Assembly (NCBI GenBank): GCA_035582835.1
Contig: JAYKAV010002585.1
Span: forward strand, 258,912-322,911
Source: Phoebastria nigripes
Lineage: Eukaryota > Chordata > Aves > Procellariiformes > Diomedeidae
DNA length: 64,000 nt
Direction of reading: 5' to 3'
Shown here: positions 23,901 through 35,900 of the stretch, one piece after another
How positions within the stretch are numbered: the stretch's first letter is position 1
How the letters are laid out: each line of letters opens with the position of its first letter
Program-made: the position numbers and the translations under genes
The notes under the pieces: model-generated
The model's input: only the letters and a program-made list of their open reading frames with translations
Database searches by the model: none
Told to the model about the DNA's origin: nothing

Positions 23901-26900
23901 TTAATTGCACTAAGGGCAGAAAAGTTGTCCAGGAAGAACTTGCCCCACATGCTGAGACAGGCCTCCAGTCCTACAAATAGGTATAGCATGCCAAAGTTTA
24001 GAGAATGGGGACTCCCCTTTAGCCTTCTCTGCTTACAAGGAATGTTCCCTCAGCTGTTCCCAGGTGCTTGGAGAGGCATTATTGGCTCGGGTCAAAGTGC
24101 ATCAGTGACTTTCCTAACAATGCACAGCTGTGCATCAGTGTGTTCTGGCATTGCTGGCATTTACTAGGGTAGCTGCAGGAATGGGACACCAAGGTCCACT
24201 GGGAGGCTGACAGAGAAATTTTGCAAAAGGAGGCACAAGAAGTGCCAGTACATTTTGCAGGAGGATATTTTTACTACTGGAAATAGCTGGAAAATAGGAA
24301 AAATCTTGCAATATATGTCAGGATTTGAACTGGTGAGGAGTTTTGGGAAAGGGGCTATGGAAACTTTTTTTGGGACTTGAAATGGGTCCGTTTTGACTCA
24401 CATACAATGTCTTTTTTTTTTTTTTTTTCTTAAGAACAAAAATATTTCCTCCTAAGCAAGTTTTCTTCACAGTGATAGTTTGACAAGAGAACTCGTTGCT
24501 TTCAGTGGCATTTTTTGACTGAAAAATGTTCACACCATGTAATATAAATTTTTGTTTATCTCCACTTTTAAAGACTTTCTGCTGAAGGGAGGAATGCTTG
24601 CACAGCGTGTTTTTCAACCTTCTGATGAAGGCCTGCGCATCTTGCTACCTTTTGTAGACTGCCTGGAAGGAATTTATGATCACCCAGCAGTGCAGAGACC
24701 CATGTTGGAAAAGCTTAATGTGAATTTTCAACTAACTCTAGCTGTCCTTTATAGCTTTATTGACACTTCTTTAGCTAAGGTCCCTGTGGTGGAAGATCCC
24801 AGTAAAACAAAAAAGTCCCAGCTCTGTGCAAGGTGGCTGCTCAATTAAAAGAGAAAAGGAAGTTTCCAAGAACAATTTCAATGCAAAGGAGCGTTATAAA
24901 ACTGGGAAAGGCATGAGTCATCAGAAATCTTATGGGATACAAAACTGAAATATGGGAAAGGCCTCAGCACTTTGGGTAGAGCCTGTGCTGCTGAAACTTA
25001 ATTGTACATTGTTAATAGGCGGTGTGAATGAGAACTGATCTTCTCAAACCTGAATGCTGCGATTACTACTCTTGGCTTTCTTCCAACAAAATGATGCACA
25101 GCTACCAGCTTTGTCTAAGGAGCCTGCAAGAAATGTGAGCTATGCCACCATCACCTTACAGAGTAAGAAGATGCCCACAGATGTTAGGTTTAAAGTATCC
25201 AGATGTTGCCCACTTCAGAGGCTAGGCCTGAGACACTCAGAAGTTCACTAAGAGACTTTGTGCTATTCATCAGATCCATTTAGCATCCCCAGGATTTCCA
25301 GATTCCCCACTGCAATGAGGAACCTGGGTGCCAATGGCTCTTAAGCCCAATCCAGTCCTGCGCTAGATTTAGGAAGCCTGGACAGTGCAAGAAACCTGCT
25401 AGGTCAACTGGAAAGCAGCCAGGTTGATTGCCGTGGGAGCCTTGCCTATGGCTCATCAATGAGTCACTGAAAGCAAGTGTTTCTGCAAACCAGTATTAAT
25501 GGACCCTTCCTGATGGAAATCTGTTCCACTGGGAAATACTGGACTGGTGACACAGGTATTGCTGACCTTGTCAGCAACCTTCCCTGAAAGCATTTAAATT
25601 CTCTATAGGAGATTGCAAATTGAGTCCAAAGGGACATTGGTAAAGTCATGCTGTATCTCTGAGAGGCTCCTACTAGTGTTTCTGTCTACAGCTTGAACAG
25701 CTTGAGGTGAAACTCATATAGGATCCCTTTGTTTTTCACTACTGTCATTTGGAAGACTTACCTCTGCTAATCCTCTGTTTTTCTCCAGAAAGGATTCCTG
25801 GCGTATCAATGACGCTGATGCTCTCTAACACGGGATTAGGTAGCTGGGCACAAACGAACCTGTGTGAAAATAAATGTGTTTAAAATAAAAGCAAAAGGTA
25901 TTTATGATGTGGTGAACACCACAGGCAGCATGCAACAAGCCAGGCTCTGATCTCACTTACAAGTCTTCAGTTGGAACTTGGAGCTACTCTTGATTTAAAG
26001 AAATGAGAAAGAAGCCAGAACTGAGCACTTTCTCTGACTATTTTGCTGCTTCTGGAACATGGGTCTCAGTCATGACCTATGACAGGTTTTTTTATGTGGC
26101 CCCCAAATTGTGAATTATTAATGCAAATGTGGAAATCCAAATGTTTTCATTTGCTGTTTCGATTTTAGCAAGAAGTGGTATTTGTTTTTCCTCACTTAAG
26201 CATTCCCCTGCAGAGTCCTGAACTCCAGTGAACCGAAATAATGTGTTTAAAACAAAACAAAACAAAAAAAAAAACCCCACACCAAACAAACCAGCAATGT
26301 TGTAGGATTTTTGTTCTCTCTCAAATCTGGTCTTAAACAGCCAGAAAGTGTGCTATTCTTGCACCACAGGCAGCATGAGCTTAGTCTATCCTCCTGCCTC
26401 AAGGCAGTATCAATGAGATGTTTGTCTAAACTGTTCTTCAAATCCGTAACAATGCAGACTCACCAACATTTGCTGGGAGTCTACTCCATTACTTAATTAT
26501 CCTTACAGCAAAACTTCTTTTTCTTAACGTCTAATCTAAATCTCCCATGCTACAATGCCTTTCAGTCTCAAACACAGTAGATGTGGAAAATGATTTATTT
26601 TTCCCTTCTTGTTGCAATGTATACTGTTGTCATCCTGTCTCCCCTCAGTCTTTCCTCTAAAGAAAACAGTTTGGGTTTTTTTCCCCCTCTCTCATTCAGT
26701 TCTCTCTAGCTGCCTTTCCAGCTCATTTCTAAATCCCTGAAGACCCTTGCAGCTTTCCTTTGGGTCCTCTCAAACTGCTTCACATATTTCTTCAGGCATG
26801 ATGCCCCAAGCTGATGTGGTACTCCAGCTGTGACCTTGCCAGTGGTGAACAGAGTGGATGGATTGCTCCTTATCTCTTACATATGACAGTCCTGTTTATA

Positions 26901-29900
26901 TATCTCAGTAAGATGTTTGCTTTTTTAACAGCAGTATGACACTGTTGACTTACATTCAGTTTGTAATTCATTCCTCCCACCTCTGCAGCTCCATTTCTGT
27001 GTAATTGCTCTCTAGCTAGCTNTTCCCCATGTTGTATCTATGCAAATCACTGCCTAAGAAGAGTAACTTGTGCTTGTTCTTAGTGGGTTGCAGCTCATCT
27101 ATTTCAGTTGCTGGTAACAGCAAAGGACAGTAAAAGCCTATCCACTTACGTGGCTCCCGGTAGCATTTCATGGATAGCCTTTTTGTGATGGCATTCCAGG
27201 CAGCTATAAATATGTGTGTTTATATGTACGTATGCATATTAATAGGCTGGTGTGACATCCAGGCATAAAAAACATGTTACTGTGGGAGGAAGCAGAACCA
27301 CATAAAGGATGGGGGTTGGCACAAGGGCCACTAGATGCAGTCAAGGCAGGCAGAGCCCTGCAGTGCTCCGGTGAGTGGCTGGTTCTGCTGAAGTCCCTGC
27401 AGCTATGAACTCCTCCAGGCTATGCTACAACCTCACCCCAACTTTTCTACTTGTGTGACTCCAAGGAGATTCTGACAAGAGTGAATCCTCATGGGTTAGA
27501 TGAGTGTCTTCTCTCCTAAGCTGTCAGCTATTTCAGACCACATATTACAGCCTCTCTCCCACATCCACAGCTTGGCAGGTGGCAACAGGGACCATTTCTG
27601 AATGTGTAACACCTCAGGTAGAAGAGGGGGGCTGGCTTGATTCTCCTGTTGAGTGCCACGCACAGCAGCAGAAAACAGGTCTCAGGAGGTCATGTTATTC
27701 CCTTTTCCTGCCAGCCCAGGTTTGCTCTCCATTGTTATAGCCCTGAGCATTCCTTGTGGTCTAATATTAAATGGCTCACGCAAGGGGATTTTCCACCAGT
27801 TTCTCTAGGGAAAGTACTCCGCAGGAGATTTCAGATATAAGGTCAGAGGCCAGTGTGAGTAAGTGCATTCTGGCTCTGTTGGCAAGGTTGTCAAGGCCGC
27901 TGCCTTCCTGCCATCACAGCAGAACTGCAGGACCTCAGGGAGCATGACCTAATTATGTCCGGGGCCATATAAAGGGAAGAACGTGGTGCCAAACTAGACT
28001 TTCACTACCTTTACAGGCAGAGCATGGGGGTGAAGGAGGAACCTGTTATTCATGATGTCTCCTGCTGTTGACAACACAAAAGCGGGACTGACTGCACCTT
28101 AGCTTCCCAAGACAGAATTTGGGGGTGGGAGGAATCTTGCAACCAAGCCAATGTGATATGAAAGTAATGGCTGAGATTCCTGATTTTGCTCCAGGCCCTT
28201 GGTGCCAAACAAGTCCTCCTGATAATGAGGTGCAACCTGTAATCTCTCTGCTGGGATCCCTCCAGAGCTGGGGTACTGCCAGTGAAGTTGGAGTCAGGAA
28301 AACAAGCCTTTCTCTCAATACCTGGGAACCACCTGGGGCAAGGAGAGGAGGACAAGAGACAGGGTCAGAGCATGGTACTGCAGACCTGCTATCCTTTCAG
28401 CCCTGGGCAGCTTGTCAGCCCTATCTCTGCCCTTAGCCAGGAAGGTACGGGCAGGCGCTCCATCTCCTGGGAATGAAGGGAGGGAGGAGACAGGCTCTGA
28501 GCAGCACAATTAGCTGTTGTCTCCCAGCCAAATCCTGACTGTACCACTCTTCCCTTGCTTCCTGGAAAGCAGCAGATCCCAGTCTCTGCCGGGAAGGGAG
28601 TACCAGCTGAGGCTGGATGCTCACTCCTTCTGTTCCTCCACTTAGCTTCCCTGGAGCAGCAGGCTCTGCACCCCACAGGACACAGTGCTGTGGGCTGCCA
28701 CCTCTCAGCTGAGACCATCATGGCCTGTGTGAATGCTACTGCCTTGTGCTACTCTGTTCCTTTCCACTGATGCCCATAGCCAATCATTACCTTTAACCAC
28801 CCAAGAGTAAAGCAGACTTGCCCATGGTCACTCTNTTATCTCATCTTAGAGGGGTTGCTCCTTGAGATTACCTCCCTTCTTTAAATTTCCTGCTTACAGC
28901 CTCCTAGCTGAGGTTAGTGCCTTAGTAAACACATAGCAGCAGCAAGACATGTGCAAGGCAGAGACAGCCAAGAAGCCAGGCCCACAACAGGGGTAAGTGT
29001 GGGTGGCTCGATCCAGTCCAGTGGGTGCACCCTGACTTACATCTGCTAAGTTTCTGGCCCTCTGAGTAAATTCTTGCATGCACTTAATTTCCTAATTAGC
29101 TGGGTATTACCATCTGCATTTTCAGCACGGTGATGCTCACACTGCTGAGCTAGTCCCCCTTAGTGTGTCTTCCTCTGCCAGTTTAGAAATCATTACCCCT
29201 TTTTTTTTTTAACCTGTCAGCAGAAAAGGGGTTAATTAGCTGTTGTGGCTACTCCCTGCATTGCTAGCAGGACTACACTTCTGCTGCTGAATCACTGCTG
29301 TGCCTCTCTGCCCTGCCGTCCTCACAGGAGAAGGAAGAGTAGCAGGAGCGTAACAAGAGCACAGCATGATACAGTGAACTAGGCTAATGGATGCAGAGAT
29401 CCCTTGCTGTATTAGGAGCAAATTGCATTCAGGACGCATCAACCAGTCCACTTCAGGAGTGTTTGCTTTTTTCGCCCTCCATGCCTGGCCTCCTTACTCC
29501 TGATGTTGCTTCTCCTCTGTAGTGAACTGTCTGCCAGCTGTGGCTGTTCTTGGCTATCATCAGAGCTGCTCTGAATGATGTTCTCTTCATCTACTATCTC
29601 TGCACTCCAGGCAGGAGGCCTGTTATTTTCTTAGGGCAAACCACTTTCCTCCCCTGGTGTAGGGAGTGGGCAGTCACCTGACCTAACTGTTGGCCAGGTG
29701 CAGGTGTTCTGGGCCCTATAAAATATTGAAAACATCTCAAAGTCTCTCTGGTGCAGGACCATGTTGATATATTTGAATGATGAGCCTCTGTAGTGATCAG
29801 ATATTGCTTCCTGAGGCACTGTGATGTTCTCTGCATAGTAGCGACTCCAGCTAGGTCCCTCTTCTCTCATCAAGCTTCTCCCCATGCTTCTCCAGAGGCC

Positions 29901-32900
29901 CCTTCCCTGTCTCACTGCAGCCTACACCAGCACTCCTGTGGTCAGTGCTGGTAGGAGGTGCTGCACTCTCTGGATAGACACTCTCTAAGCTCAGAAGTTA
30001 GAAAGGGAGCCAAAGCCCAGCTTTCCTGGTTGTTTGGCTGAGCAGCTGCCATGTTTGCAACATCTCCCACACTGTGTTAGCAGGGAAGGCGCCGATGACG
30101 GGCGTAGTCAGACAGTTTGTTCCCATCTGCCTGCTGTAGCACAGTTCGCGCTCATCTAGGATATGGGCGTGTGCTGCTGGCTTCCTGCAAGGCCTAGATC
30201 CAAAACTCAGTATGGTTGGGCTAGGTCTAGGGGATGGAAAGGTTATATTCCTCATGTCACAGAGCCACTGTCCAAATCCCCTGCTACAGTTTTTTTACGG
30301 GAAAGACATTAGAGCTGTCATCAGTTTTCAGCTGAGGTTTTATGTATAAGGCATCAGAATGGAGAGAGCCTAGTTTTGTTACAAGGGGGACATTCAAGCA
30401 AGCAATGTTTAAAAATGCAAGAAAGCAAAGACGTGCATATTGTGCCAGTTCCACTTCTCTACTGACTTCAGTGGCTACATCTGGTTGGACTGTTTAATTT
30501 CGGGGAACTGAATTGATGGCAGAACGGAAGAAGCTAGGAACATAAAAGCAAGGGAGAGCGAAGTGTAATGAAGAGATTTACCTCTAGACTCCTACAGGAT
30601 GAGTGTGACAGGCTGTGCTGTGTTTTTTGTTTTGTTTGTTCAAGTAAAATGAAGGTTTGTCCCACTTGAATTTGTTAATCTGCCCTTCAGTGAGTGACTG
30701 ATGTGCACCTGGTAGGACTGGAATGGCTTTGCATCAGCCACGTGGATGGGGAAAAAAAGGAAGAATAGTGTAATGCCTTACCCCTTTAAATCGCTAGTTA
30801 TGCTGCTCATTAGGTTCTATCTTTATTCTCCAGAGCAACTAAGTTCTTGAGCACTGACCTGTTCAAAAAGGCATTGCCAAAGGCGTTGAGTTTCCTGAAC
30901 GGTTTTTTGGGATCCACCACCAACGCGTTTCCAGGAACGATTCCTTCCACATCTCCTTGCATAACTGCTATAAAGGAGTCAGTTGTAGGCTCTGGTCCAA
31001 TCCTCATCCCTGGGAAATCCTGCTCCAGCAGGTACCTGTAGGCAAAAAAACAGGGTGTGGGCATGAGACATGAGCTGCCTAAGTCCTAAATGAGTTGTAC
31101 TGAAGATTGCAGTGTAATTATGAAGCTCAAGAGTATGGATCCTTCCGAGATTATTTTTAGCACTGTCACTGAATCGTCTGATAAATGTTGTGGTAGCTTT
31201 TCTACTCAGGATCTCCAGATTTAAAGCTTTCTTCTTTCAGGTGGATTAAGAAATGGAGAAGATTATAGCTGCTGGGAAGAGATGCTCATCATGTTTGATC
31301 ATTTTGTGTATTTTAATCTTCAAGACATTTGGAACAGACTCAGCATAGCAAAGTAAAAACAGCAGTTCACTGCAATCGCAGAGTTAATCCCAAAACCTTA
31401 CTGGCCTTTGGTGCCAATATTAATTACTTCACTGCTACTCATTTCAGCAGACTCATCCAACTAACGTGCTTAGCCCCCAGTCCAAATCAGTCGCTCAAAT
31501 GCCAACTTCTCCTATACTTGACTGTTGAAGTCTCAAGTATCCCTTCTTGGGTGCTTCTGCAACGCAGTTACAGGTCTGCATTACAAACTGCTCAAGCATA
31601 TTGAGCATTAAGCATGTGGGTGGCAGAGTATATCCCAGTATTTGTTACCAAGCTAAACAGCACAGTAAGCACAGCATCCCTTATTATTTCCTAAGCCTCT
31701 GGCAGCCTCTCTGAAGGTACAGTTTGGCAAACTTCAGGGAAAGATAGTCACCCATGGGGCTACTGGACTTTGAATAGGACCCTGGCAGCACATCCTGACT
31801 TACCCTGCCAAATTCAGGGTGGGTCAATGGTGTACATGGGACAGTTCACTTTGGCTCATGAAGGAGCCAAATGCTATCACTGAGGGTCAGGTCTCTGTGT
31901 GTGTGCAGAAAACATCCCACCTGCTGGTCCTGTGCTAAAAACTAATACCATTCCGTCCATGTGGCTTGCAAAAGGGAGCTAGAACTGGTCTCGCCCTCAG
32001 TATGGGATGGTGTCGGACCACCTGACCTGGTGATAAGCTCTGGATTGTTACATGAGGAACATAATGACTGCCAGGTTATGGAAGTTAGTGTAATACCGTG
32101 TTGCTTGCTGCCAGCGGATAGCTGGCACTTCCTCTTCCGTTGCTTTGACCTAATCTTTAGTAGGTAGAAAGATAAATATAGAATTGCTGTGATGTTAAAA
32201 GTAGATTCAGGGGATGGGGAAAAAGGAAATGGGAGAAGGGCTGAGGATTTTTCATGATTGAGACCAGTGTGTTTAACAACCAGCATTGGTTCACTCAGTT
32301 GAGTCTTATCAGAGAGGGTAAGTTCCTATGTGAGAGACTACAGGACCACTGGCATGAAGGCTTGTGATAACTTTTTTGGGGTTCCTGCTTTCACCATCAT
32401 TTTAACAGAGGTAATCACCATCCAGTGTTTGAGGAATAACAAAAAACTCCGCTTGTTCAGCAGGGCTATTTCTTGACACCATGTCAGCAAATGCATCTTC
32501 AGTTCCCAATGGGCAAGGCCAAATCAACTGGATCTAGAGGTAAAACAAGCAAATGTACACCCAGGACATACTGCAAATCACTGCTACTTATCTGGCTTGG
32601 TANGCATTAATGAAGAGAATGGCTGCAGCAAGAATGGCTGCAGCAATGATATCCATAATTCCCTTAGGAGCTGACCACCTCCTTTATTGGTATTTTATCA
32701 TTTATTTTCTTCTATCTTTCACCCAAAGTGATTTCCAAGTCCTGTGCTCACCAGAATGCCACCAGAAGTGACTTCTCTTAATGGGAGCAATTCTGAGATG
32801 AAACAGCAGCTGTTTAGCGGTTACCAAAAAACTGAAATAATCCAGGAAGGATTCCAGGAAAGAACAGCCCTCTGACCTCCTATACTAGGGTGGATATATG

Positions 32901-35900
32901 TCCTATCTACCTAAAGCCTATGCAGGGGTTCCTTGACCATTCCTATAGAAGTGGGTCATTACTTAACAAAAGCAGACTGCAGCTAATGCTGGTGCGTGCC
33001 ACCTCCCTGGCTGGTGATCACAATATACCTTCCTGGCAGCTACAGTAACTCCTCTCTAGCTTGAAGCAGCTGAGAACAAGAAGGAGCTACTTTTCTCCCA
33101 CCAAGGGCTCTGTAGACTATCAGATGAATGTTCTTGGCTCCATTCCCTGGAAAGCTCTTTACACTGAAACAACCATTTGCTAGGTTAGAGCCACTTGGCC
33201 AGACTCTGGAAACTAAGCTTAGGCCTCCTGGATGGCAATTCAAAAATGTTAGCCCCTGACAGACATTGCTGCGATGCTAGTCACTGCTATTGGCTTTCCT
33301 CTGCTCCTGCTTTGTACTTTGCTTTTGGTCTGACATAGTATATTTAAGTGTGATATACAGATGGGCATTCACTGAATCCATAGAAATAAATCTTTAAGTT
33401 CTCCCCTTGCAAATACTAGAGAGAAAAGAAACAGGTAGCGTAACAGTTGTCAAATGCAACAAGTGAAGTGCTTTTGAGAAACACCCCTTAACTCCCAATG
33501 CCGGGTCACAGCTTTGCCATAGCAATAACCTGCTTATTTTTTACAGGTTTGAGATGCACATGTAATATGATACCTTTTGAGCAACAGGAGAAAAAAAGCC
33601 TGGGGGTTTTATTTGTCACTTATAGACAAAGTTTCTGAGAAAGTCTAAGCAAAAGTCTTGCATATAATAGCAACACTCCTCCTCCAGCCAGGTTGCTCAA
33701 AAGAATTTTATCACAGCTCCACTCAGCTAATGTTTCAAAGCATTTCTGTGTTTATTTCTTGTATAAGACTTAAAAAACAAACAAACCAAAAAACAACAAA
33801 CAAACAAAAAAACCAAAAAATCCCAAAAGCACTCTCATATAGAAGTAGCTACAAGAGAATGTTAATTGACTTAACATGCAACAAGTGGTATGAAATCAGA
33901 GAGATGAAGATTTGCACTGCCTAGTATCATAGCATCTATTTTAAGTAAGGCATCTCTGGAAGATTTGGGCATATTGTGCAGCAGGGTGTCTGCAGCACAA
34001 GAATCTCATTGTACACAGGACAAATACAAGGGGATTTATTGACAGTCTCTGATGGGAGGAAGGCACTTTTGCTAGGCAGTGACACAGGCTGCCTCTGCTA
34101 ACAGAAGCAAGCTAGAGAACACATGCAATTGTCAGATTCATGGGGATTTCTGGGAGAGAAGAGCAAACAATAGCTGTGGAAAACACCGACCAACAGTGAG
34201 CAATTTCCCCTGCCAGTGCAGCATGCCTTACTCTGAGCTGCTGAACACCTTCAAGGGCCTGGGGGAGTGACCTCCAGCCAGGTTGGGGAAGCCTGCAGGG
34301 AGTGCCAGGCAAGAGGTGAATGTTTTTTTATGGCCAATCTGCTTTTTGGAGAAGCATCTGGCATTGGTACATGGCTGGGAGCGTCAAGCTGTTTGCCCCA
34401 TTTCAGGCCTGTCCCCTGCTCCCTGTGAGGGGGGAGGTGAGGGACAAGGGCAGGAAAGCTGCATTAGTAGCAGCCTGGCTTGGGGTAACCTTTCCCAGGT
34501 GAGTTTGGGGCAGCATAGGAGCCAGGCAAGGAGATCCCAGGCTCTCCGGGCAGGAGTGCTGCAGGATGTGGGGGAAGGGGCCGTTTGCTCGTGATGAGTC
34601 ATGCAGGAGCCCTGCAGGATGCTGTGTGTGGCAGCAGAGGTGATGCAGAGCGGGAAAGGAAGAAGGGCAGAGCGGGAGGAAATGGTGACAACTGCCTGGC
34701 GCAGGCAGAGATGAAAGGTTCTGGGCCACACGGGGAGGTCACACCAGAGCTCTGCGTGTAGCCTGTGACAAACAGTCTGGAGAGGCCAGGACATGTAAAT
34801 GATTAGCTGTAGAAGGAAGGGGTGGCTACACCAGAAAAGCAAGCCATGTTGACAGTTAGTAGGGCTCTGGCAGGCTTGTTTATTTTATTAGCAGGATGGC
34901 TGGACAGAAGCCAGGATTATTTTTAGAAAAGACCACAGAATCTAAGTTAATTAGGAGAGTAATGTTCTGTCCTGCACTCCCACCCTCTTACAGGAAACAT
35001 AAAAAGCAATAACGTCGCAGAGGCAGGCTCCAGTGGCATCCTGCTGTGGCTGTCAGATATTCCCAGGTAGAAGTGTTGCCTTGCCCTTGCCATCACAGCC
35101 TTTCAGACCCCAGCCCTGCAGAAAAGCCTCAGCCAAATGTATGCTGAGGAGAGAAATGGGAGTAAGCGAGAAGAGAGGATACAGCAGGAAGCAGGAATGG
35201 AAAAGCTGCAGTTAGTGACGGTACATCTCTCACGTAGCAAAATAAGGCTCAGTTCTCTGGCTCCCTGAAAGCAGGGGAGAGAACAACCTGGTTCCACTGA
35301 AAACAAGCCAGTGTTCTGGTCTCGCTACACTGGCTTCGACCCACACGACTCACCTCCCTCCTCCCTGCCTCAGCCTCTAGGAACGTTTCTCACTGCTGAT
35401 CTTGACTGCCTTCTTTCTGCCATCAGCTCCTGACAAGAGAGCAGCCTCACTGTAAGATGCTGCAGCTTAGGTGCTTCAGAGCCTTGCATTTCTTCTTTGT
35501 TTCACCTCAGATTCCCCAAGAACAAGGAAAGATGTTTGGGAGAGAAACCCACCTCAGGTAGGTGACTAAGATCCATTGTCCTTTTTTTTTAATGGTGTAC
35601 TGGGATCCAGGTGAACTGGGACTGAGTTCATTCCACGTGAGTGTTTAGTGGCACTAAGTCATCTCCCTAAATTGCATGGCAGTACAAGCAGGATGCAATA
35701 TAAGAGTGGAGTCGATACACAGGGATCACACTAATTATCCCCCATCCTGACAAGATTATGGAAGAGACATCCAGAGGCTGTTTCTTGCTTCACTCTAATA
35801 CCAAGCCATAATGGTTGTTTCCCCTCCCACTTCCTCCCCCAGTCCCCTTTAACTCCTCCCTGCTCTCAGTTTTAGCTCCCACTCGCCTTCCCACAATAAC

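Larger units (their letters stand above)
13129..25761 (-). other. EHD3: EHD3 intron 3
   Basis: The largest intron, 12.6 kb. It holds A/C-rich and poly-A tracts (15140-15205, 15698-15752), a poly-T tract (24412-24428), a perfect 17-bp inverted repeat (20144-20189) and a remnant of an ancient amniote repeat near 14365-14460. A stretch near 22660-22830 vaguely resembles an L2/MIR remnant. No other gene was recognised on either strand. Confidence 0.7.
25860..30858 (-). other. EHD3: EHD3 intron 2
   Basis: A 5.0-kb GT-AG intron. It contains an A-rich tract (26249-26292) followed by an old antisense CR1 fragment (about 26330-27110). The section 27300-30250 carries no recognised gene; its open frames show no domain. 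Single Ns occur at 27022 and 28835. Confidence 0.75.
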
